From assembly GCA_030141605.1 (NCBI GenBank), contig JAQGDQ010000088.1:558001-622000 (forward strand): a DNA stretch of 64,000 nucleotides, read 5' to 3'. This DNA is from Tubiluchus corallicola. Lineage: Eukaryota; Priapulida; Priapulimorpha; Priapulimorphida; Tubiluchidae. The notes below the pieces were generated by a model. The model was not told where the DNA came from and ran no database searches. It was given only the letters and a program-made list of their open reading frames with translations. This document shows positions 26,901-38,124 of this stretch, piece by piece (the stretch's first letter is position 1; the number at the start of each line of letters is the position of its first letter). The position numbers were made by a program, and so were the translations under genes.

Positions 26901-27488
26901 TTACTGCTTGAGCCATTTTTACCTAAATTTACTTTGAAGACAATTTAAATTGCCTTTGCAAGCTGTAACTGTTACCGAGTTTCAATCTGCTATGGATTTT
27001 ACTGTACCAGAAGTGTGAACTGTCTACATGTGCTTATGTTTTAATAAAGTTTAGCAGGCTGCTGGCTATAACTTCACTAGAAAATTAAAACATTGCCAGT
27101 GCATAGGAGGTAAATCAATAAGAGGTAAAAGTGCATTTTTGTAGTAGTTTATTAAAGTCCTTTTTCAAATTTCATCATAAAGCTCTGTTTAGTGTAAATA
27201 TGTCTGTTGGACCTTTTACGTCATTCACAGGTAATTAAGTAAACTTGCAGGTGTCCTTGCTTTATGTAGAATTTCTATGTAAACTGAGCTGTTGCTACTA
27301 TGTAATGCAACTACTTATTTTAGATTTTAAGTGTCTTTGAATATATAGTCATTCATAAAGCTATATATGATATTTTAATTCATAATACCATGTCTATTAT
27401 TTATGTCTTAATTCTTTTTGTGTTTGTAGATGCAAAATCTGTTAAAACATTGTGGTAAATCATTCTTTATTATTTAGCTTCAGCAATC

Positions 27489-30400
27489 ATGGTTGTGTTG
27501 ACTTCGTTTGATCCACCGACAGAAGGAATTGTTCGTCAAGAGTCACACTGTAAAGCAGTTGTCGGAAGCACTGACTTTGGTTTAGGAACTTTGTACATAG
27601 CTGAAAGGTACACATTATTAACTAACATGCAATACATATCATTTTTTTGCTGCTCTGAGGTAATCCTTGTTGTAAATATACTTGTGTGTACTGGTTACTG
27701 TGCAGATTAGAGATTTAGCAAACCACGATAGCAAGTAAAAAATACCACAGACATGTTTAACCCTTTCACTACATAAGCCGGCACATTGCTGCCTATGTTT
27801 TTCATGCAAGGGACAGAGGGCGGAAGACTGCCGCCCAAGCTGAGCACTAAGCGCAGTTACTCAGGTCTGTTTATTTCACTGCTACGACCATGCAAAACAT
27901 TGTAGAAATGTTTAACAGCTGCGGGATTAGGGTTGCTGCGCAACAAGTAACGCTAACCAGTCGATCAGGGTCTGAAGCCATGCAGGTCCATTCCACAATA
28001 CTGTACTGTATAGTGTGTTCCCACGCAAAATCACTTGTAGATCATTGATGAAACGTATGTTTAGTTGATTGTTCTGCTACTTACAAAATGGTTGCATATT
28101 ACAGATTAGAATTGTGTTTTTAATGCAAACTGATTTCTAAACATAAATACACATGTATTTATGAGGGTGTGCACGTGTGTGTGTGTGCGTGAGTGCATGT
28201 ATAGAAATAATACTAATAATTAATATTAGTGCTCAATAACAAACAACTATTTGTGTATTTACAAAATTCTGTTTTAGTAACATGCCACAAGAACCTATTG
28301 TCAAATGTGCAAAAGTCATTGTGGTCCAGTTAGAAAGCAACTACGTAGTGAAAGAGTTAAAAGTCAAGCATTCATAAATTACTCATGCCAAACTTGTCTG
28401 TCTTCCATTCCAAGTTTGTACTGCAGTCTTTGTTCTCAAAAACATTTGTTCAGCTATTGGGAAGTTTTTTGTTAATAACTTTTAATAAATCATATGTTAC
28501 TTATTGTACCTCTCTACTACAAAATTTACCTTAGTTTAGCTTGGTTTATTTATTTACTTACTCTTTCATTTATTAGTGAAGATTCAAGAATCTTTAGCAT
28601 TTATAAGCACATCATTTTACAATTAAATTTAAACTTGTCTAATTATATGGAGAATGACTTTAATTACAAACGAATGAAAAAACCAGTGAACTAAAAACCA
28701 ATTAACGTGTGCTTATGATGGGATTTAATGGTAATTATGATTATTAAATGACACAGTGACTATACTGCAGTGATTGAATAGAAATGTAGGCTACTATAGG
28801 TTATTATCTGACAAAAGACATTCTGCATACATTGTAACTAACGATTATTATTTCTTGTAGCAGAGTTTCCTGGGTTGGTGTAGACTCAAAAGGGTTTTCT
28901 TTGGAATATCCTGCTATTTCTATACATGCCGTTTCTCGTGACACAATAGCTTTTCCAAATCAGTGTCTATATCTCATGTTAAATGGTGATTTAGAAGGTA
29001 TAATCATTGTTTAAAATGTTAAAAGTAAGGAACATGACACTTCTTAAATTAGGAATAATCTTGTTTGCAATTTTTGTGTTTATGGAAGCAAAGAGTTGGT
29101 CCGGATGTTACTCAGTAGTGTAATAGCTACTTCATCTGATCGGCAATCGCAAGACCCTTTATTCAGTTTCTCAGATTTTTCTTGTAATTATTATAGTTCT
29201 TCTAAGTGATAACATAGTGATAACATTAAAATTCATTAATTAGTAGAACCTATTCTTCCAGCCTGTTTATGTGGGTGAGTTTAGTTTGATCTTAATTTCA
29301 AGGCTAAAAAATCTCCATGAAACTGGCTGTAACATTGTTGTTTTTTTGAAATCTTGATCTCTGAGATAAAAATAATGTAATAAATAATACATTACCCTTT
29401 GACTTGGCTTTATCAAAAAAAGTGCAAGTGATTTGTACCCCCCCCACCATATGTGGCATTTATGCAATTGACTAAAATTGTGACTCTTTTGTATGTATTT
29501 TCAAGTTAAGAAACTGTGCAATGCAAGTACTTTAATTTTTCCAAAATCCACAGTGCTCTGATTTCTGTTTAAAGACATTTGGCTTCAATGTTAATTTCTC
29601 TCTCTTCTAATGGAATTATATTTTTCAGGCACCCTTACGTAACCCGTAAGGTGCATTAATATCAGTTTTTTTGCAACTCTACAGATAAAGATTATTCTGC
29701 AGAGAGCAGTGCAACTGAAGCAGGCCAACATTCTAGAAATAATGACGATGGCAGTGGTGATGATGATGGTGATAATGACGAAGATGAGAAAATTACAGAA
29801 ATTAGATTTGTACCTCAAGATGCTACAGCACGTATGTTTTTGTTGCTTTTTCTTTTAGTTAGAATTATTGTTTTTTGGCTGAATATTATTTTTAAGGCAA
29901 CTTTACTATATGCTCCCATTTTGTAACTTATAAAGTAATTGTAAATTTTATATGTTCCCACACTAAATAAATAATTACTTGGTTAATTACCTGTCATTTA
30001 TACAGTAGGGGCCGCTTAATAGACTAACTCTGGGACCGACGTGTTTTGACCCAATTAACGGATTGAACTTATTAACCGATGGATGTAGTATTACATGTAT
30101 AGAAGTATGAGTTGTCAGCTTAGTATGCACTGCAAAGGTTTTTAATGAATTTTAGAAACAAAGTAATGCCTAAATTCCTTTTGTGCAGTTAAAAATTAGA
30201 AAAAATATTTTAAAATATTAATTTATATAATAGAATAATAGAATAATCGTAATCATAGAAACGTTGAAAATCTGTTGTTGTGCATGACTAAAACAGTTTT
30301 GAATCGTCTGCTCACTTACTTTGCTCTTATTTACTGTACGATGTTTACTCTTGTAAGTCACAAGGAATACCAGCTGATTATACTGTACCTGCATCTTTGA

Positions 30401-33400
30401 CTGTTAACTCATTAAGCCTGAAAGCGTGATTTGCAACAAGAGCATCAAAAGGAAACCGCTAGGCAAGTGATTAAATGTTTAGCTTCCAGAAATTCTTTGG
30501 GGTAACAGTGGGTGAGCTGGTAACATATTAGCGCATGATAAACGCACCTACTTATAAACAACACCGTACTTAACATGATTGTTTCTGTATACATAGTGCA
30601 CAAAAGGAGAGTAAAGATGACATAAAAGTAGGAAAGGCTCTTTGAGCACATACAAATGTCTTATTTTAAGTAGGTGGAGGAAAAATATTGAGTCAATTAC
30701 TGATAGTTTTTATGTATATTTGAATAGAAGCGGCCCATTCCAAGCATTTTTGAGTCAGTTAAGCGAGTCTATTAACTGTGAGCTTATTAAGCGGCGCCAA
30801 CAGTATCAGAATGATCAATTATTGCCTGATAAGAAACATCCCCAATTGAAAACTGCTAAAATTAGAACAAAGCTTATTGGATGAAGTTAGTAGCTTTTTG
30901 ATGAGGTTAGTTGACAGACGGTTACAAATGTCAACCAAAGTAAGCTCTATAATTATGCTGACGACAATACCGTCCTCAGTACAGAACCCTCACCTGCCGC
31001 ATTCAAGAAAATATTAAATGTCGCCACTTAAGATATTGTAAATTGGTTCAAACCAACCTGATGACAACAAAGCCTAAAAAATTTCAGAGTATTTTACTAT
31101 CTAAGCAAAATGTTACTGATGGTGAAAAATTTATTCAGGTTAAATAATACTGTAATAAAGTTAAACTCTTTGGAATTTATATAGTTGAAAGTCTGGAGTT
31201 TATATTGATAAGAAAGCTGCAAAGCAAGTCAGTATACTATTTAGGCTAAGAAAGCTGTTAGATACTGAAAGTAAATTGAAAATCTCTATGCTTTTCTAAA
31301 ATCTCAGTTTAGTTATTGTTCATTAATTTTTCGTTCTTGTGGCATTACAAATGCTAAGAAAATGGATAAGATGCATTATAGAGCATTGAAATGTGTCTTT
31401 AATGATTAGCTGTCCTCCTACATGCAACTTACTCAACGGTCTGGCACACAAACGTTGATTAGTGAACGTCAGAATCTATTTGCAGTTGAAGTACTTAAAC
31501 ACATACATAAAACTGGACTCTACAATCTGGATAACACATTCAGTATTAAGTCTCAGCACTACAGCCTGAGATCAGTACATACTCTAGAAATTCCCAAATT
31601 TTCAAGTGAAATTTGGTTATGTTCCTTTATCTTATCAAGGTTTCAAACTGTGCAATAAGTTACCTGAGAAGTGAAGAATGTGAAATTATTTAAACAAATT
31701 TAAAGATTCCATAAAAAATATTTGAAAAACGCCTCTGTGAATGTCAAATGCTGTCAGTGCTGCAAAACATGCTGTATACTTGCCATTTAACTTGCTGAGA
31801 TATGTACAAAATTACAATCTTGTACTTCTTAATATCGCAAGTATATTGTATAAATTTTTCTAAAATTGTCAACACTATAACTACTCTGTAAACCAATGTA
31901 TAGCTTCTTAATCGATCAATTACTTTGTAAACCCTCATGTCGAAATACTTTACATTTGTAATTATCCTGAAAAATGTCATCTAAACCATTTGTGTTTGAG
32001 TCAGTTTGTTATGAATCTCTTATATACCCATACTAAACACAGTATAACTTGTACTCAAATGTTTGCTACTATACTGTCATCTATGTATAGTACGCGTTCT
32101 TGCTTATCTTGTACTGCACTTATATGTGCGTCGTTTTATTTCTTCTTATTTTGTCTGAGGAAAATAGCCTTTGGTTAATGTTATCTCTGAAATATTTGAC
32201 AATAAATAAAATTTTTTACTACTACTACTATTTTATTGTATAACTCATAGCCTTTGGTAATTGAGCCTAACTGTAATTTTGAAATTTTAACAATTTACAT
32301 TTTCAATATTTGTATTCTTTTAATTTTGATTATGAAAAATAGTAAGTGCTATATATTAGTCCCTTTGGTGTAGTAATTATTATCTGGTCATATTTATAGG
32401 AATTGATTTCATTTCTATGATCATTCATCAACCTAGTAAATCATTTAGTTGAATATCAGGTGATGCATTGTTCTATAATATGTAATTGTGTGTTGTGTTA
32501 CACATGTATCATAAAATTATATGAATCCATTACACACTTTTCATTACAAATTTTTGGTATGAACAGAAATCGTTAAGTATGCATTTTCATTGTTAGCACC
32601 AACATATAATTCATGATAAAATGCCATTATCGTGGTGAACACAGTCTTGGATTAGCAGTGTAAAACCTAAGTACAATACCTTTAAAATGTTAGTGTATTT
32701 AAAGGTTAGTGTAAAAAATAAAATTATATTTGCTATATTCCATTTTCCTTATGCTTAAACCTGCTCAGTCTAGACGACTTTTATCAATTTTTCATGAATG
32801 TTATGACTTGTTTTTACAGTAGATGCAATGTTTGCCGCAATGTCAGACTGCCAGATCCTGCATCCAGATGAACAAGATTTTGACGAAGGTAATTTTAGTG
32901 CTGGGACATTTAAACAACTTTATCATTTATAATTAGTTGGGCTTTTATTTTCAATCACTGATTATTCAGCTGCCAACACAAATCAATTGCTCTACAATGC
33001 CATTTACATTTTTCGGAAAAACAAAAATCGCACACCAATATCATATCATCATATTATGTTCATTTGACGAAGGACGTAACATCGTTAACCTTCTGTTGCC
33101 AAGTGCTTCGGTCTTTAGCTACTGTCCAACATGAAGTACCTTTCAGAATTAGCGACCACTGCTCTATTGAGATCTTTTTCCATTCACGTAAGTAATCTGC
33201 CACCTCTTGGTTTCTTTGATTGTTGAATTTTATTCATGAAAAGCTTTAATAAATGGATTATCTTCTGGTAGTCTCACAGCATAACCTAATCATGCTGTAT
33301 CTAATCTTCCTGGCCCATTTATCTTCCTTGACTTATTGCACAATGTACAAAGCAATGAAATCAAGCAATATATCACTGCTTCTGTGCAGCCACTTATCAC

Positions 33401-34043
33401 CCTGGCAACATTGCTTATGAACTGTTTGGCGCACTAGCGAATAATGGATTTGCAGACATGGATCCACACTAATTTTGTGGTTTCGTAACATGGATAATGA
33501 ATTAGTTGCAGATTTTTAATGCCTAAATTTGCAAATTCTACTTGAATTTGTAGTATGCATGATTTGTCATAGATAAGTGCCTCTTGTAATTAGTAAAATC
33601 ACTTTAAAGTCACAATAATTTCATGCTTGGACACTCTTATGTTGAATGCTCATTCTTCCACCAATGACGTTGTTCGTCGATTGGATAAAAGCAGCGCACA
33701 ATTAAATTCGGTCTAAAACAAATTTGGTTTTTACAAAAAATTGGGTAGCTAATTTTGCGATATTTTTTGTATGAACATTAGGTAAGCTGCAGAAGAATTA
33801 ATTAGTTTAAGCAATGAGTACTTAGTAAAAGTCACATAGTCCATCAGTTACGTCACAATTTCACGTGAACTGCATCAGAAAATTTCTATAGTGTGGTAGC
33901 ATGAATTAACTTTATGCTTTATAGACAATTTTTTGCAAATTTCTTTATTATATATTTCTAAATTTAGGTGATAACAGTAAAATAAATCCAGCAGGCTAAA
34001 GTGACTTGTCTTTTCCTTTAATAAATAACTGGTCTTAAAGTGA

Positions 34044-34142
<99 letters not shown>

Positions 34143-35065
34143 ATGCGTGTGTGCGTGTATATAGCCTTTTACTGTAACCAAGGCTAGATCAAGATAAAAA
34201 TGTCAGCATCACAATGACTCTTCACTTCTTGCAGTTGCTTTATTGTAAAACTGGGTATAGAAGCTTTGATCATTGTACAATTTTAAATGTATAAGAAGTT
34301 AATTGATATTATAGAATTTGATGATGGTCAGGATGCCATGGAGCAAGGAGATGGGGACATTGAATTTGAAATGACGCCACAAGGTCAGGCTACACTTGAG
34401 CGCTTAGAGGCCATGCTGCAAGCAGGACAAACTGAAAATGCACAAACTACAGGTACATCTTGTGGTATTATTATCATCATTTTGCTTCCACTATTATCTT
34501 TTGGCTGTGGATTAATGTAAATCTATAGCAATTTGGATGTTTCAAGTTTTCTAGAAACGTGGAAAAAAAAGAATTCCAAAAGTGGCATTTACGTGTCTTA
34601 TCATTCGACTTTTTTGATTATATTAATTTAGTTGAAAAATTCAATTGAAACTCAAAATACTGCACATAGTAATAATTGTTTATAACATAAAACTAGTCTA
34701 GAATTAAAATCACTTTTTAGAAAAATATAAGTGTAGTAATTAAACCGAGGTTTTATCAGGCCTTCATTGTTAGATATAGCGCATGAACAAAAAGTTGTTG
34801 TAGGACGTCCTTAATGATTCTTCGTTTAATGACTATACGTTTTACTGATGGCAAAATTTTCATTTTAATGTTTTTTTACATTGCGTAGCACTGAAAAATT
34901 GTTGATAGTGATAAACCTGCCTGCCTGGTCCGATAAAATTCGACTGCACTAACTTTCACGTGCAGTTTAGAACACTTCCTTGTGTTATTTTTAGGAACTC
35001 ATGGTGAAGGCGATAGCGAGGAAATGGATGCGCAGTTTGAAGATGCTGAACAGCCAGACCATTGA
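27489..35065 (+). CDS. CLNS1A: Methylosome subunit pICln (CLNS1A), six exons, complete
   Basis: Chaperone that delivers Sm proteins to the PRMT5 methylosome during spliceosomal snRNP assembly in the cytoplasm; the family was first studied as a swelling-activated chloride-conductance regulator. Exons are 27489-27607, 28861-28997, 29685-29831, 32820-32888, 34315-34452 and 34995-35065, all GT-AG with matching phase. They give 226 aa (human 237). Residues 1-90 form the PH-like domain: GLGTLYIAE, SRVSWVGVDSKGFSLEYP and ISIHAVSRD. An acidic insert (GSGDDDGDNDEDEKITE) follows, then IRFVPQDATALDAMFAAMSD and CQILHPD. The C-terminal part has GDIEFEMTPQGQATLERLEA, and the protein ends DAQFEDAEQPDH, the conserved acidic tail used for Sm binding. 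A strong acceptor-like TTATTATTTAG ends 11 nt before the ATG. All introns carry repeats or transposons, none inside exons. Confidence 0.96.
27761..28356. mobile_element. piggyBac-type MITE in CLNS1A intron 1
   Basis: A 596-base element is flanked by TTAA on both sides (27757-27760 and 28357-28360), the piggyBac target site. The left end reads CCCTTTCACTACATAAGC; the right end, on the opposite strand, reads CTCTTTCACTACGTAGTTG. No transposase ORF is inside, so it is non-autonomous. It contains a short GT-rich tract near 28165-28190. Confidence 0.8.
30003..30803. mobile_element. Tigger/pogo-type non-autonomous element in CLNS1A intron 3
   Basis: The ends are CAGTAGGGGCCGCTTAATA on the left and, on the opposite strand, CTGTTGGCGCCGCTTAATA on the right, each next to a TA dinucleotide (target-site duplication of the Tc1/mariner-pogo group). 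Further subterminal GTTAATAGACT / TTAATAGACTAAC motifs strengthen the pairing. It is 801 bases long with no transposase. Confidence 0.75.
30930..32235 (+). mobile_element. Non-LTR retrotransposon 3' end, dead, in CLNS1A intron 3
   Basis: The plus strand encodes a broken LINE C terminus. NYADDNTVLSTEPSP (about 30950-31000) carries an intact YADD active-site motif. It is followed by NWFKPT and VKLFGIYIVESLEF, then KAAKQVSILFRLRKLLDTES, FSYCSLIFRSCG, YRALKCVFND (about 31375-31410) and LAVEVLKHIHKTG-type sequence with SLRSVHTLEIPKF near 31560. Stops occur around 31035-31080, 31145 and 31409. The 3' end has AATAAATAAAATTTTTTAC followed by a short (TAC)n tail near 32215-32230, like the microsatellite tails of several LINE clades. 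It lies just downstream of the Tigger-type element. Confidence 0.75.
33050..33345 (-). mobile_element. LINE C-terminal fragment, minus strand, in CLNS1A intron 4
   Basis: The minus strand encodes, with stops and frame changes, KINGPGRLDTA, LGYAVRLPEDNPFIKAFHE and TIKETKRWQITYVNG, then a tail resembling STWQQKVNDVTSFV. The order matches the extreme C terminus of the LINE type at 20215-20990 (which ends in a similar RETWQQL). Only about 300 bases are recognisable. Confidence 0.5.
34046..34141. repeat. Long (GT)n microsatellite in CLNS1A intron 4
   Basis: About 48 uninterrupted GT units, about 170 bases before exon 5. On the opposite strand it gives a meaningless open frame of Thr-His repeats. 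Confidence 0.98.
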
Positions 35066-35881
35066 TTGTTAATCTCATTCCTAATTTTTTCAAGTTGAAT
35101 ATTTGTCTTGTTGAAGTTGTTGTGTACATGTGAATATTTCTTTCTGTTATGGAAAAAACAGTAATACGTACGAGTATTTTTGTAGGAGTTGAGCAATATA
35201 AATGACTTGCATTGTGATCCAGCTAGGTGTGACATTTCTATCATTTGCATTTGTGTAGTAATAACCCTCATAATCAGCACATTTTTGATTGATGCAGAAT
35301 TGATCTTCAGTAAGTTCAATTATGTAGGTTTTTTTTCTGGTTCACATAACGTACACACTGCTAGTTTTTAAAACCATGAGCAGTGAAATTCTACTAAACT
35401 GCTACAGCCACAGTAACTTTTTTCATTGGCCAAGCACGACTATCATCGTATGTATCTTGGCGTTACAGCCTTGTATTTAAACGGATTGTAGTAGTAATGA
35501 TCAAATGTAGCTATGTTTAATATTGCCAGTATGTTGTGTATCAAATTCAAGTTAGAATCATCCTGAGAATATTAGCGTAACTTGAAGGTGAATTTTTATA
35601 GTTGCTAAAACAAACTTTATTGCCACTGATATGTCCAAATAGAATCTTTGAAAAAAATGATTTCCAGTGTGCACACAATTGTATCATATCAGACACTTGT
35701 TATTTGTAAATGCAACCCTACTGTCATTTATCTGAGTTTTACACTACTATGCCAACTAAATCATCATTGATCACTTCCTTGAGATACACTGGCTCATGTA
35801 TAACTAATGCAGCATACTTTATCAACCAAATTATTTAAAAATTTGGATATTCTTGCAAGTTCTTGTTATATAGATGCAACA

Positions 35882-35887
35882 AATAAA
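35882..35887 (+). terminator. Candidate polyadenylation signal of CLNS1A
   Basis: This is the first clear AATAAA downstream of the CLNS1A stop codon, implying a 3' UTR of about 0.8 kb. No transcript evidence is available. Confidence 0.4.
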
Positions 35888-36209
35888 AATATTGCACTAT
35901 GTTTTATCTATAATGTTTTATCAACACTTTATTATACATCTTAAAAAAACTGATGCTTTTTTAAAACAACTGTTTAATAGAAAACACATAATTGAATATA
36001 TTTAATCAAATTTCTTTAACAGCCATCAAAACTTGTGAGGTTATAGACACTATTTGAAACTCTAACGTGCTCAAGACCTTCCATGACTAGTCACATTTAG
36101 GCTGAAGTCACATTGTAATGATAAATACACATTATGCTGAAGTTAAAAGATTGGTTAGCATAGCAGTAGACAAGTTAAACAATGTAAAATGATTTTACAT
36201 GCATTATTT

Positions 36210-37131
36210 GGGTATGTGACATTTGGCAAGGGATGTTTGGACGGGGACACTTGGGCAAGAGACATTTGGGCGCAAATAAGATTTAGTGTTTGTACATATT
36301 TATGATTTTTGGTTTTATTAAATTTTTAATGGTTCACTGAAACTCGTAATACTTTTCAAGAATCATCATTTCACAAAATAAATTGGTATTCCATGTGAAG
36401 CAGAAGGTGGTATCCACGTTTACATTAACATTTTATTAAAACATGACTGCATTTTATTTGAAAATATCTAGTGCATCACAAAATCATAAAAATAACAGAA
36501 ATGCAGTCAAGCCTCTTTATACTGCCTATTTATCGGACTGCAAAAAAAAAGTTGGTGTTATAGCGAGTTTGGCATTATAAAAGGGGTTATTATAACGAGG
36601 TTTAACTGTATGCGAAACAAAAAATTTACTTGCACCGAAATTTAATTTCAGTACAACTAGTGCAGGGATTTAACTAGTATTATATCACAGTTACTATATA
36701 CACTAAATGCTTGGTGTGCTTTAGAAGACACCAACCTAGAATGCGTTGCTTAGGTCATTAGTTGCTTATACTAACTAGTCATGATGAGTGTTTGTCAATA
36801 TCAAGATCAACAATAATGTAAGCATTTTACTGTATCTCTTGGGAAATGCATGTTTTTTTTGAAGGATGATATTACGTGTTGAGCAGCAACAACGCTTTTA
36901 GGTGCATACACAAGCTGAGTGAGTTATACGATAGTTTTTCCAGTTTTATACATGATCGTACTCACAAAAATAATTATTTCCTTTCATATGTTACATGGTT
37001 ACGAGGATGCCGACAATAATTCTAGCCTGTAACACACAACAGAAATAATGTATTCTTGCATGATCGGAGTCATGCTGGACAAAACTTGGAGCTGATGCTC
37101 CAAATGTCTCATGCCAGATGTCCTGTCCCCC
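36210..37131. mobile_element. Non-autonomous DNA transposon with GACATTTGG-repeat ends
   Basis: The left end has repeated units (GGGTATGTGACATTTGGCA, then GGGATGTTTGG, GGGGACACTTGGGCAAG and AGACATTTGGGCG). The right end on the opposite strand reads GGGGGACAGGACATCTGGCA followed by TGAGACATTTGGAGC. These align as imperfect inverted repeats of about 35 bases. Internal sequence is non-coding. The superfamily is not identified and the target duplication is unclear. Confidence 0.5.
36504..36608. mobile_element. 105-base pogo-like MITE nested in the larger element
   Basis: The left end is CAGTCAAGCCTCTTTATACT; the right end, on the other strand, is CAGTTAAACCTCGTTATAAT. The element is almost entirely terminal inverted repeat, flanked by TG on the left and TA on the right (degenerate TA duplication). 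It lies inside the 36210-37131 element, so it inserted later. Confidence 0.65.
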
Positions 37132-37622
37132 ATATCTTTTGCACAAGTAGTGGCACTAAGTATTAGATAAATATTTTTACACTGTCACATCTGTGTGCAA
37201 ATTGAAATTAAAAGCTTACAGTTCTTTACATGTTTTTACATATCACTAATTTCTATAGGACAGAAAAACTTTGCTGCTGTAAAAGTATGCAAAAAAGACA
37301 TGGAACACTCACTTCTACTACTTCAAAATTACATAATACATAATGTACACCTGTATGGTCACTATTTATGGAAATACCCTAACAGCAGTAGCTAACGACA
37401 CCAATGTCTGAAATTAGAGAAACATAGTTCAAAAAACATATCTTTTGCTTTTACAATTCACTAAGCAAAGTTGACACCAATGTCAAGTTTTCACATCAAA
37501 TTTAATTATCTTAAAACACGATTACCCTGGCTTTCTTTGTGCAAAATGTTTTATAACTTTAAAGAGTTTAAAACTTTACAGTAAATGACAACTGGCAACT
37601 GCTGTACATAATCATTGTAACA

Positions 37623-37628
37623 TTTATT
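37623..37628 (-). terminator. Candidate polyadenylation signal of ENOX
   Basis: AATAAA on the minus strand about 500 bases after the ENOX stop codon. Plausible position, not proven. Confidence 0.35.
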
Positions 37629-38124
37629 TCTTCTGTGAAATGTCAAGAGGCAATCAATTTTGTCTTCAAAAACACATGCTGAGGTATTTGTTAATATGAC
37701 ACTATTTTTTTCATATGTTTTCTCCGGAATTACTTTATTCTAGCACAGCACATGCGAAAACAAGTATAACCATTTATACAATATCTCATTGTAGAAGTAT
37801 AGAACCATGTAAAAACTAGGGGCTTATTGAAAGTGATCATTCCAAGTTAACAGTATAACCACAGTTTGTACTTTGATGAAGCAAAATCCGTGTTTTGCAC
37901 TTTTCCAAATGCAACATCCAGACAATCCTAGTAGCTGCAGCATTTTGAGACAACATACTAACAAAACTTGGCGATTGGGCATAATATAATACAAGTTTTA
38001 CAAAACACAGTGCATTGCAGATTAGGAATAAAGCCATGAAACTAAAGAGTCGCTTTCTCTTACTGGAAAAGAACATCACTCACAACACGATCAAGTATTA
38101 ACAAAGATAGCATGAATTTCTTTC

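Larger units (their letters stand above)
18506..27488. other. Divergent intergenic region between TMEM164 and CLNS1A
   Basis: Nine kilobases separate the two start codons. The region contains the LINE remnant at 20215-20990 and a TTCGAA-rich repeat (20085-20185). At 24060-24120 is a repeat-like phrase of the kind seen near retroelement 3' ends, and a repeat-like segment lies at 25010-25190. No exon of a recognisable gene was found on either strand. Promoters of both flanking genes should lie at its two ends but no core elements are clear. Confidence 0.45.
35066..38124. other. Convergent intergenic region between CLNS1A and ENOX, including both 3' UTRs
   Basis: The stop codons of the two convergent genes are 3.06 kb apart. 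The centre is occupied by the 0.9 kb inverted-repeat element at 36210-37131 with a smaller MITE nested in it. The rest is AT-rich and presumably 3' UTR plus spacer; no further exon is seen. Confidence 0.5.

Noticed and set aside
33875-34144. Open frame of Thr-His repeats on the minus strand
   Set aside because: It is only the translation of the (GT)n microsatellite.
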